A DNA stretch of 64,000 bases from CAZLDI01 sp964558415 (GTDB lineage: Bacteria > Chloroflexota > Dehalococcoidia > SM23-28-2 > RBG-16-64-32). The stretch spans positions 1 to 64,000 of the forward strand of contig CAZLDI010000005.1 of assembly GCA_964558415.1 (NCBI GenBank). The letters run 5' to 3'. Below, piece after piece: positions 26,051 through 33,789 of this stretch (position 1 is its first letter; each line of letters begins with the position of its first letter). Made by a program: the position numbers and the translations under genes. The notes under the pieces were generated by a model that worked only from the letters and a program-made list of their open reading frames with translations, had not been told where the DNA came from and did not search any database.

Positions 26051-26490
26051 CACGAAGTAATCTCTTTAAACACGAGCCAGTCAGGGTCCTCCCTTATCTG
26101 GAATTCCAACTGGTGCGTTCTAATTTCAGTACTCACGGCGACTAGCTTCTCTCGCACTTCATCGGGTGAGTCCGTATACATCGCAAATTCACGCATACCG
26201 TCGCTTGTGAGGGCACCCACTAGCATCGTATGCCCCTCTGCCTCCACGTTGGCGAAGAGGTGGTTTTCTATCGCCTGGAGCTGATCGGCCTCGTTTCCAG
26301 TCGGGAATCCGCTCTCGTTAGGATCGTGAATCGGCACTACGATTTTGACCTGGTGTCGCAGGTTGCGCTGGACATCTCTCCGTTTGCCGACCGCCTTGTT
26401 GAATCTCACGATGATTGGCTTGCCAGCCCAGGTTCCTTGCGAGAGTGCCCAATCATCCTCGGCCTTCCGGCTCTTTCTAAACAAACGCAT
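26050..26490 (-). CDS. DUF695-like hypothetical protein
   Basis: A 146-residue protein. The family-like features are WAGKPIIVRFNKAV at about 21-34, a conserved LQAIENHLFANV helix, VGALTSDGMREFAMYTDSP at about 93-111 and a C-terminal DPDWLVFKEIT. These fit DUF695, a small cytosolic domain of unknown role. Its DNA is visibly less GC-rich than neighbouring genes, which suggests recent arrival. It is joined to the mannosidase remnant by an overlapping TGATG. Confidence 0.72.
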   Translation of the reverse strand: MRLFRKSRKAEDDWALSQGTWAGKPIIVRFNKAVGKRRDVQRNLRHQVKIVVPIHDPNESGFPTGNEADQLQAIENHLFANVEAEGHTMLVGALTSDGMREFAMYTDSPDEVREKLVAVSTEIRTHQLEFQIREDPDWLVFKEITS

Positions 26491-26538
26491 TCTACTTATG
26501 CTAATGCTACCGTCGAACGCTGAAGCTATCGGCTATCA

Positions 26539-27984
26539 TCAGCCGAACCAAATCGGGTTCGTCATCGCCCAAACGACCTCGCCGCGCTCCGGGCGGCCGC
26601 GGGGGCCTCGCAGCTCCGCCCGGACGTGACTGCGTCCGGACGGCTCGACCGAGAACTCGTGCGTGTAGTCAACCGTCTCCAGCCGCTCGATGTGTATCGG
26701 CACACCGTCGCAGAGCACCCAGAGACGGCGGTCCATTCCCCCGTGCACCTGGACTCGGAAGCGCAGCGGACCATCACCCGAAGATTCGACCGTGTCGCCC
26801 ATCATCGTCGCGAAGCGCCCATCACCGTCGGCGTCCGCTTCCAGGATAAGCCGCGCGGCGTTTGGGGCGTCGGAGATGAACACGTGCCCCTTCCGGATGC
26901 CGTCGAGGACCGATTCCTCCGAGCCACCGTCAGTGACGTAGACCCACGTGGTCGGGTTCCCGAGGCCGTGCGGATGGCGCGGTTCAGCGGGCGGAATGGA
27001 ATGCGTATCGGAGCCGCCGACGGCGACGACGCGCTGACCTCTACGCAGCAGCGCGTCCCAACGCTCCAGTGACTCCCAGTTGTAGAACCGCCAAGGCGCC
27101 TGCCATACCTCCATCGATGGATAACCGTCCCAGCCCCGGAACAGCCACGGTGGGCCGATGCACTTCGGGTGGTTGACGGAGATCAGTCCGCCCTTCTGGA
27201 GCACGTAGCGACGAACGGCCTCAATCGACTGATCGTCCGCGCAGCGAAAATCGATCCACTCCCGCAGGCCCCACATGTTGGCGTGGCCCCAGTAGGTGGT
27301 GACCTCCTCGCCGGGGATCAACGTGATCGGCAGACGTGCCAGACGGTCGATGTCCTCGTGGTGCGTGTTGGTGTTGTGGTCCGTGACCGCGAGAAAGTCG
27401 AGGCCGATATCGATGGCGTTCCGGGCGAGGTCCTCCACGGAATTCAGGCCGTCCGAGTGTACCGTATGGCAATGCAGGTCGCCCTGCACCCAGCGGCCAC
27501 CGGCGCGATGCCCAGCCGCCCGTCCCGGCTTCTGAATCCCAGCGTCACCCCTGGGTTGCAAGTCAGCGGTTACAGGTTCTCCACTTCCGGCCGTCGCCAC
27601 CCGGACTTCGACTTCATATCGCACCCCCTCCGGCTCCACTCGGTCCACTCCCAGGATGACGTTCCACTCGCCGGGGAAGAGGGGGCCGCGGATATATCCG
27701 GGCGTGGCGGAGTCCTGCGCGATGAAGAACTCTCTTTTCGAGGCGCCGCTCCAGCCGCGGAAGCCGGCGGCATGCAGGAACTCGTGGCCGCGCGAGTCGA
27801 AGATGCCGATGTCGATGGTGTTGCCCGATCCCTGCCCGAGGGCCGCCGTCACAGGCTGCGAATAGCCGTACGAGACGTGGACTCGAGTCGCGTCCTGCGG
27901 GACCTGAACCGGCAGGTAGATGTACGGGCTGCGCCGGATCTGCTCGGCGCCGGCGTGGCCCTCGATGCGGATCGTCTGCTCCAG
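26539..27984 (-). CDS. CehA/McbA-family PHP-domain metallohydrolase
   Basis: A 481-residue metallohydrolase. Residues about 1-140 form a beta-rich domain (SPYIYLPVQVPQDATRV, then FRGWSGASKREF and FPGEWNVILG). The PHP domain follows with DLHCHTVHSDG, VTDHNTNTHH, PGEEVTTYWGHAN, SVNHPKC and VGGSDTHSI as metal ligands. CehA and McbA hydrolyse carbaryl-type esters, but most members act on unknown phosphoesters or esters. The first ATG/GTG/TTG in frame is GTG 27852, yet homologous N-terminal sequence extends 44 residues above it; the CTG at 27984, eight bases after GGAGG, is the best start. Confidence 0.85.
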   Translation of the reverse strand: MEQTIRIEGHAGAEQIRRSPYIYLPVQVPQDATRVHVSYGYSQPVTAALGQGSGNTIDIGIFDSRGHEFLHAAGFRGWSGASKREFFIAQDSATPGYIRGPLFPGEWNVILGVDRVEPEGVRYEVEVRVATAGSGEPVTADLQPRGDAGIQKPGRAAGHRAGGRWVQGDLHCHTVHSDGLNSVEDLARNAIDIGLDFLAVTDHNTNTHHEDIDRLARLPITLIPGEEVTTYWGHANMWGLREWIDFRCADDQSIEAVRRYVLQKGGLISVNHPKCIGPPWLFRGWDGYPSMEVWQAPWRFYNWESLERWDALLRRGQRVVAVGGSDTHSIPPAEPRHPHGLGNPTTWVYVTDGGSEESVLDGIRKGHVFISDAPNAARLILEADADGDGRFATMMGDTVESSGDGPLRFRVQVHGGMDRRLWVLCDGVPIHIERLETVDYTHEFSVEPSGRSHVRAELRGPRGRPERGEVVWAMTNPIWFG

Positions 27985-28067
27985 GGGCGTGACCTCCGAT
28001 GGATGGGGGCGATCGGTGGCGCTAGCTTAGCACCTACCCGCGAACGGGGCGACAGAACCGCCGAGAT

Positions 28068-28922
28068 CTAGTGGGCGCCGTTGGTGTCGCTCGGGTGTAC
28101 GAGGAGGCAAGGGATGGGACTGGACTGGGCGACGGCGAGCGCGACGCTGCCCAACAACCGGCTGAGTCCGTTGTTGCCTCGAGTAGCCATTGCGATCAAC
28201 CCCGCGCCGGTCTCGTTAGCGATCCGAATGATCTCGCGATGCGGATCGCCAACGGCCACGGCCGTGTCCGCCTGAATGCCTTTGTTCTGCGCCTCGTACC
28301 CGGCCTGCCCAAGGAAGCTGTGCGCAGTCGCGATCTTCTCCTCGATCACTTGCGCGACGGCCGGCGGGGCCTTCGCGGCGTCGCGGAACCACCCCGCGAC
28401 GGGTGGAATGACGGTGCAGAGCGTTAGGGTAGCGCCCAGGGCCTCCGCGAGGCCAATAGCCGCCGGCAGCGCCTTGCTCGTGTAGGAACTGTCGTCCAGC
28501 GGTACCAGGATGCTCTCACTGCTGAAGCTGCGACGAACGCGCCCCTCCGCCGAGCGCACGATGACGATTGGCCCCTCTAAGCGCTGAAGAACGCTGTCCA
28601 GCGCACCGCCGAACAACCACTTGCTGGTGTGGTAGGTCATTACGGTTAGATCGCAGGATGTCGCTCTCCGCAGGATCTCGTCCGCAGGGGAACCGGTCGC
28701 GATCTCTATTTGGACTCCCACGCCGGTGCCGCTGATGGCGTCCGCCTGTCCCTGGAGGTACTTGGCTGCCTTCTCGGCGTGGCCGTTCGCGGGTGAGCCG
28801 GAGGTATCGACGACGCTGAGGAGGTGCAGGCTCGCGCCGCAGCGGGATGCCGCCTGTTGAGCCCAGGCAAGGCCGACCTCTGCCAGGTCCGTGCCGTCGA
28901 GCGGCGCGAGTATGCTGATCAA
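28068..28922 (-). CDS. tandem universal stress protein (UspA x2)
   Basis: A 284-residue protein with two Usp domains, each beginning with the strand ILAPLDGTDLAE or ILVPLDDSSYTSK. The second has an ATP-binding-like GDPHREIIRIANETGAGLIAMATRGNNGLSRLLGS at its end, matching the G-2x-G-9x-G(S/T) motif; the first has a degenerate form (TYHTSKWLFGGALDS). The TTG at 28922 is chosen because GGAGGA lies 8 bases upstream and homology starts there, although the frame is open farther. It is divergent from nagA. Confidence 0.9.
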   Translation of the reverse strand: MISILAPLDGTDLAEVGLAWAQQAASRCGASLHLLSVVDTSGSPANGHAEKAAKYLQGQADAISGTGVGVQIEIATGSPADEILRRATSCDLTVMTYHTSKWLFGGALDSVLQRLEGPIVIVRSAEGRVRRSFSSESILVPLDDSSYTSKALPAAIGLAEALGATLTLCTVIPPVAGWFRDAAKAPPAVAQVIEEKIATAHSFLGQAGYEAQNKGIQADTAVAVGDPHREIIRIANETGAGLIAMATRGNNGLSRLLGSVALAVAQSSPIPCLLVHPSDTNGAH

Positions 28923-29046
28923 ATAAAAGTTCCTCCGTGGGTCGCCCCGGTTACGCCGTAGTAGACGCACAGCGCGGGCCGGCGGTTGCAATTCGAGGCG
29001 GCTGCGGGGCGAGCCACGTGAGGCCGTGGTAGTATCATGACCCGCG

Positions 29047-30210
29047 ATGTCCGCTCGCTCGCTCTTGACAGGCGCCGCTGTTCTGACGGAACACGGCATT
29101 GAACCCGGTCTCGACGTCCTGACAGGAGACGGCGTGGTCCTGTCGATCGGTGCCGGTCCGCTGGGGCCAGACGTGGAACGCAGCGACCTGTCCGGACTTA
29201 CAATCGTGCCCGGCTATATCGACATCCACGTGCATGGCGGCGGCGGGTTCTCGCTCGCGACCACTGATCCTGAGGAGATTCGCTCGTATGCGCGGTGGAG
29301 CGCGCGTACGGGCGTGACGTCCTTCTTGGCAACCGTCTTCGCGAGCGATAGCGCCGAAGCAGGGGTATCGCTGGCGGCGGCCGCCCTTGCGAGCGGGCCT
29401 ATTGAGGGTGGCGCCACGCTGCTTGGGATTAATCTAGAAGGGCCGTTCATCAACCCGCTGAGGCGCGGCGCCCTGCCGGCATCCTGGCCCGCCGTTTCCT
29501 CTACGAGTGGATTCCAGCGGTTGTACGAAGCTGCGGCAGGCTCGCTCAGGCTGATGACCGTGGCCCCCGAGCTGTCTGGAGCCGGCAGTGTGCTTGAGGC
29601 GGCGCGCCGAGAAAACGTGCGCATAGCAGTGGGTCATACCGACGCAACGACTGAGCAGGCGCTGGGCGCCTTTGAGGCTGGCGCATCGCACATAACGCAT
29701 GCATTCAATGCGATGCGCCCGTTCCATCATCGAGAGCCCGGCGTGATGGGGGCCGCGGTGATGCACAACACCGTGAGCGTCGAGGTCATAGCGGACGGCG
29801 CCCATCTCCATCCGGCGGTTGTACGCCTTCTGGTTCAAGCCCTGGGAGTAGACCGCGTAGCGTTGGTGACGGACGCCGTGCCGCCGGCGGGCACTGAGGG
29901 TGGGGTCTTCAAGATCGCGTCCGCGGAGGCGCGACTGCGGGACGGACGTGTCGCCCTGCCGGACGGCAGCCTGGCCGGGGGTGCGGCCACGATGGACCAG
30001 CTCGTGCGCAACGTCGTCGATTGGCGATGCGTCGACCTCCTCGGGGCGGTCCGGATGGCGTCTGGAGTACCGGCCGGCGTCGCGGGTGTCGCGCAGCGCA
30101 AGGGCAGGATCGCACCCGGCTACGACGCCGACCTTGTCGCCCTGGACGGGGGCCTGGAAGTGGCGCGAACGTGGGTGGCCGGGCGTCTCGTCTATTCCCG
30201 AGACGGCTGA
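29047..30210 (+). CDS. nagA: N-acetylglucosamine-6-phosphate deacetylase
   Basis: A 387-residue amidohydrolase that removes acetyl from GlcNAc-6-P during amino-sugar and peptidoglycan recycling. Motifs include GYIDIHVHGGGG (about 55-66), NLEGPF with the metal-binding Glu, VGHTDAT, ITHAFNAMRPFHHREPG and the catalytic Asp in LVTDAVPPAG. C-terminal segment GRIAPGYDADLVALD is standard. A TATCAT box at 29033-29038 lies 8 bases before the ATG, so the message may have little or no leader. No nagB is adjacent. Confidence 0.95.
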   Translation: MSARSLLTGAAVLTEHGIEPGLDVLTGDGVVLSIGAGPLGPDVERSDLSGLTIVPGYIDIHVHGGGGFSLATTDPEEIRSYARWSARTGVTSFLATVFASDSAEAGVSLAAAALASGPIEGGATLLGINLEGPFINPLRRGALPASWPAVSSTSGFQRLYEAAAGSLRLMTVAPELSGAGSVLEAARRENVRIAVGHTDATTEQALGAFEAGASHITHAFNAMRPFHHREPGVMGAAVMHNTVSVEVIADGAHLHPAVVRLLVQALGVDRVALVTDAVPPAGTEGGVFKIASAEARLRDGRVALPDGSLAGGAATMDQLVRNVVDWRCVDLLGAVRMASGVPAGVAGVAQRKGRIAPGYDADLVALDGGLEVARTWVAGRLVYSRDG

Positions 30211-30384
30211 TTGTGCTTGACGGGCCTGTAACTGGTCTCGGCAGGCAGCGTCTTACTAACTGGATTGGGCCGAGTCTGCCCCGAGCATCCGGCTTATGGG
30301 GCGTTCTCTCGCGTTGTTATGCAGCAGTCTATCGGTGGCGACAATTCAATAGCGCCGGCGGGAACGCTCGTCGAGGAAGAGGCG

Positions 30385-31173
30385 ATGATCAATCGCCTGG
30401 TCTGGGGTGGCGGCGTCGCCGTGACCCTGGTCACGATCGGCGTGCTCCTGCTGGCGATTCCGACGGCTGATGTCGCCTGGGAATATCTCTTGTACGCCGC
30501 ATTGGGCGGAGTGCCGCTAATCTACGGTCTGTTCACGAACTTCGTGGTGCGCCGAGTACAGGTTGAGTTGCTGCACCAGTACCAGGGCGAGCTCCAGGTA
30601 CGGATCACCCGGCTGGAAGAGCTGGCGACCGTTGACGAGCTATCGGGGTTGGCCAACCGGCGTCACTTCTACGAAGTCGCCAACGCCGCCGTGGCAAGGG
30701 CGCGAGAAAGCAAGGAGCCGCTGGCAATCCTGTTGATGGACCTGGACGGTTTGAAGAAGGTAAACGATGAATACGGGCATCCGGTCGGTGACGTGGTGAT
30801 TGCCAACCTCAGCCGCGCCCTGGCCAAGCTCGTTCGCGCGGTCGACGTGGCCGCTCGTTTGGGCGGGGACGAGTTCGGCGTCATCATGCCGGACACAGAC
30901 AAGCGCGGGGCATTCGCGCTGGCAGAACGTCTCTGTGATGACCTGGAAAAGAACCCCATGTGCGATCAGGACGGCGTCTGCGTTATGGCGACTGTTTCCA
31001 TTGGCGTGGCCGGTTATCCCTGGGGCGGTGAAACGATAGAGGAGATGCTTCACTGGGCTGACTCTGATATGTACGCGAACAAAGTGTCGCGCCGGATTCC
31101 CGAGGGCGCCGCCGCGATCGACAACGTCGGCGATCTGGACTCGCTGCCAGATGACACTTCGGGCGTGATGTAG
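30385..31173 (+). CDS. membrane-anchored diguanylate cyclase (GGDEF)
   Basis: A 262-residue protein: two hydrophobic segments at about 6-27 and 33-55, a coiled coil, then a GGDEF domain from about 85 to 250. The active-site motif is intact (ARLGGDEFGV) and is preceded at the canonical five-residue distance by RAVD, an RxxD inhibitory c-di-GMP site. The ATG at 30385 has GAGGAAGAGG before it; an upstream ATG at 30319 lacks one. It is followed by an HD-GYP gene after 29 bases, pairing synthesis with breakdown of c-di-GMP. Confidence 0.9.
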   Translation: MINRLVWGGGVAVTLVTIGVLLLAIPTADVAWEYLLYAALGGVPLIYGLFTNFVVRRVQVELLHQYQGELQVRITRLEELATVDELSGLANRRHFYEVANAAVARARESKEPLAILLMDLDGLKKVNDEYGHPVGDVVIANLSRALAKLVRAVDVAARLGGDEFGVIMPDTDKRGAFALAERLCDDLEKNPMCDQDGVCVMATVSIGVAGYPWGGETIEEMLHWADSDMYANKVSRRIPEGAAAIDNVGDLDSLPDDTSGVM

Positions 31174-31202
31174 GGAATGGTAATCGCGGCTACAGGAGAG
31201 AC

Positions 31203-32042
31203 ATGAGCAAGAACGCAAGCAGCAACCGCCGCGGCTTCAATATACTGGCCTGGTGCCTGGTCGTCAGCGCGATCGTGCTGCCGATAGGGTACTTCACCAA
31301 CGTCATCGCGGCGCTCACCACACTCTGTGTGCTGCTCAGCCTCGCCATCTGCCGCATCTCGATCGCTCTCTGGAAAGAACGCCGCTCGCTGCAGATTCAG
31401 ATGGACTGGCTACGCGGGTGCTACGACCCGATCGTAGCGGTGCTTTGCGGCGCGCTCGGTCTCAGAGACAATTTCTCGGGAGAGCACGCTCAGCGAGTCT
31501 CCCATATGGTGTCCGTCGTCGCCTGGGAGCTGGGCCTCCGTAAGGAGCAGATCCGGTTGATCGAAGCAGCTGCCATCCTGCACGACATCGGCAAGATCGG
31601 TGTCGCGCAGGTCGTGCTCTCCAAGCCGGGATCGTTGAGCGATCAGGAATGGGAGGAGATGAAGCGACATGCCGAGGTGGGCCACCAGATCCTCAACGGC
31701 ATCAACTTCCTCCAGGGTGTGGCGGAGATCGTCCACTCTCATCACGAGCGGTTCGACGGCCAGGGCTACCCGCAGCAATTGAGGGGCGACGACATCCCGC
31801 TGGGCTCGCGCATCTTCGCTGTCGTCGATGCTTACGTGGCGATGACCACGAAGCGTCCCTATCGCAAGGCGATTGAGCACGACATGGCGATTCGAGAAAT
31901 CGTCCGTAACTCCCTAACCCAGTTCGACCCGCAGGTCGTCGACGCGTTCGTGGCGGCGGAGAACCGGGGACTGATTGGCCCCGCGGTGGCCCCTGAGCCG
32001 ACGATTGCCACTGCGCCGGAGCCCGTTAGCAGCGAGGTGTGA
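31203..32042 (+). CDS. membrane-anchored HD-GYP phosphodiesterase
   Basis: A 279-residue protein with two N-terminal transmembrane segments (about 13-55) and an HD-GYP domain at about 80-260. Residues for the metal site and the signature are all present: LHDIGKIG, HAEVGHQIL, SHHERFDGQGYP. HD-GYP enzymes cleave c-di-GMP, often to GMP. It has a good ribosome site (AGGAGAG) and starts 29 bases after the diguanylate cyclase; the two likely share a message and the same membrane location. Confidence 0.92.
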   Translation: MSKNASSNRRGFNILAWCLVVSAIVLPIGYFTNVIAALTTLCVLLSLAICRISIALWKERRSLQIQMDWLRGCYDPIVAVLCGALGLRDNFSGEHAQRVSHMVSVVAWELGLRKEQIRLIEAAAILHDIGKIGVAQVVLSKPGSLSDQEWEEMKRHAEVGHQILNGINFLQGVAEIVHSHHERFDGQGYPQQLRGDDIPLGSRIFAVVDAYVAMTTKRPYRKAIEHDMAIREIVRNSLTQFDPQVVDAFVAAENRGLIGPAVAPEPTIATAPEPVSSEV

Positions 32043-32046
32043 GCAT

Positions 32047-32616
32047 TTGACCGACGACCTCCTGACCGACGAATTGCCCGCCGTCGTCCTTGAGCCGGAC
32101 GCGCCTGCAGCAGCGTTCACGGGGGTTCAGGTTGAGATCGTCATGGACGGACATCGGGTCATCGGGGAACTGCGCGCAGGCGGCGTGCCGCGACGCCTCG
32201 TCGACATCCTGAACTCGATAGATAGCGGCGCGGTAACCCTGGTGGATGGCTTGCTCGACGACCCGTTCAGCCGGGGCGAACCCCTTCGGTTCGCGCGGGG
32301 GCAACTGGACCGCGATGCCATCCTCTTCATCATGCCCCGGCAGCAGGTGCAGGTAGTAGCGAACCCGTTCGAAGTCGTGAAGAAGGCCCCGGTCCCGGCC
32401 ACGATCGCACTCCCTGGCTTCCAGGTCAGCGGGGACGTTCACCTGATGCCGCACGCCGACCCGGCCAGCGTCCCAATCATCGGTACCCGCCATTTCATTC
32501 CGCTCACGGAAGCGACTGTGACACCCTCAGAGGGGCGCGATCACGTCTGGCGAGAGCCGCTGGTAATTGTGAACCTTGGCCGCGCCCTGTTGTACGCGCC
32601 GAAGAGCCGGCGCTGA
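32047..32616 (+). CDS. tandem DUF6812-like protein of unknown function
   Basis: A 189-residue soluble protein. The TTG at 32047 is chosen as it lies just after the HD-GYP stop with GAGGTG upstream. Two similar halves can be seen: VEIVMDGHRVIGEL...RRLVDILNS...AVTLVDG (about 25-70) and ATIALPGFQVSGDVH...GTRHFIPLTEATV (about 120-160). This strand pattern, ending in a locked hydrophobic T/A-V strand, resembles DUF6812. No catalytic residues stand out. Its place inside a c-di-GMP cassette suggests a signalling target or adaptor. Confidence 0.6.
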   Translation: MTDDLLTDELPAVVLEPDAPAAAFTGVQVEIVMDGHRVIGELRAGGVPRRLVDILNSIDSGAVTLVDGLLDDPFSRGEPLRFARGQLDRDAILFIMPRQQVQVVANPFEVVKKAPVPATIALPGFQVSGDVHLMPHADPASVPIIGTRHFIPLTEATVTPSEGRDHVWREPLVIVNLGRALLYAPKSRR

Positions 32617-32625
32617 AGGCCGACA

Positions 32626-32952
32626 ATGGTGACAGAGGAGAAGGTCAAAGGGCGCGTTGTAGGCTTCCGTGACCTGGAGATAGACCTATCCAGCGGCGCC
32701 GCCACCCGCGGCGGACGGAGCTTGCCACTGACGCGCACCGAGCGGCTGCTGCTGCGCCACCTCGCCGCGAACGCGGGGCGGCCCGTTACCAGCACGGACG
32801 TCATTACAAGTGTCTGGGGCGCAGGCTACGGGGACGCCCGGCACCTCCGCGTCTGGGTATCCAGGCTGCGCGGAAAGGTGGAGGCCGGCGGGTCTGCGCT
32901 GATCAAGACGCTACAGGGTTACGGCTACTTGCTGGACACCGGCGAGATTTAG
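32626..32952 (+). CDS. orphan OmpR/PhoB-type winged-helix protein
   Basis: A 108-residue stand-alone effector domain of the OmpR/PhoB family without a receiver. It reads FRDLEIDLSSGAATRGG, then LTRTERLLLRHLAANAGRPVTS (alpha helices 1-2), VWGAGYGDARHLRVWVSRLRGKVE (recognition helix) and TLQGYGYLLD (wing). It follows the preceding gene by 9 bases. Without a receiver it may be constitutively active or governed by its neighbours, perhaps by binding the tandem-repeat protein; this is inference. Confidence 0.85.
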   Translation: MVTEEKVKGRVVGFRDLEIDLSSGAATRGGRSLPLTRTERLLLRHLAANAGRPVTSTDVITSVWGAGYGDARHLRVWVSRLRGKVEAGGSALIKTLQGYGYLLDTGEI

Positions 32953-32961
32953 GGCCACCGC

Positions 32962-33789
32962 TCAGACGTCTTCCGGCAGGCTCGCACCGAACTCCCGTCC
33001 CCAGCGCTCGACGCCACTGAAGCGGACGCGCCTGAACTCCTCCCCGAAAGCGAAACCGCCGCGCTTGCCCACGGAGGCCGCCCAGGCCCTGATCTGCGCC
33101 TCGATCAGCGGCCGGAACTCTTTGAGTTTGGCGTCGCGAAGGAGCGGTACATCGAGCCCCGATGCGGCAAGCTGCACCTGGAGTTCCGCCACCGTCATCT
33201 CCATCTGGCAGGCGTGCTCGCAGAGGGCGTCGATCTTGAGCTCGATCTGGTGCGAGATGTCGACGATCTTGTTTACATCTCGCGGCGCCTTGGCGAAGAA
33301 GTAGCGTTCGCCCACGTAGTGCGGCTCCAGCCCTTCATCGCGGTGCTCCGGGTGGTAGAGCGGGAAGTGGGAGAAGCTGACGGCTTCGGTGGCCGCCCAG
33401 GCCACGGAGCGGTGGTCCTGGTGCTCTTCGTACGGCGCGTGCGGGTCCCACGTGAACAGCACGTCCGGCCGGTGCTTGCGGATTGCCCGCATGCACTTTT
33501 CGCGCAACTCGTTCAGCGGCGTCTCGCTTAGCCGGCCGTCTTCGTAGCCCAGGAACTCGATCTTCGGGTTGACGCCCAGGACCCGCGCGCCCCGGCGGGC
33601 CTCTTCGCGCCTTGCGTCCGCGGTGAACTGTGGGCTCCACGCCGGGTCCAGCGTGCCGCGCTCGTTGTTCGTCGCGATCACTTCGCGTATCTCGTAGCCC
33701 AGCGCCGCCATCCTGGCGATCGTCCCGCCGGCCATAAACTCCATGTCATCGGCGTGGGCGACGAGGACGAGGACGCGCTTAGTAGGCAT
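32962..33789 (-). CDS. PIG-L family deacetylase (LmbE-like)
   Basis: A 275-residue zinc-dependent N-deacetylase of the LmbE/PIG-L family, which acts on GlcNAc-type conjugates in mycothiol, bacillithiol and GPI-like pathways. Motifs are VLVAHADDMEFMAGGT (variant of AHPDDE), NNERGT, FLGYEDGRLSETP, FTWDPHAPYEEHQDHRSVAWAA with the metal His residues. The ATG follows immediately on the stop of the HEPN-like gene. A 5' remnant of a second copy lies at 36.05-36.09 kb. Confidence 0.93.
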   Translation of the reverse strand: MPTKRVLVLVAHADDMEFMAGGTIARMAALGYEIREVIATNNERGTLDPAWSPQFTADARREEARRGARVLGVNPKIEFLGYEDGRLSETPLNELREKCMRAIRKHRPDVLFTWDPHAPYEEHQDHRSVAWAATEAVSFSHFPLYHPEHRDEGLEPHYVGERYFFAKAPRDVNKIVDISHQIELKIDALCEHACQMEMTVAELQVQLAASGLDVPLLRDAKLKEFRPLIEAQIRAWAASVGKRGGFAFGEEFRRVRFSGVERWGREFGASLPEDV

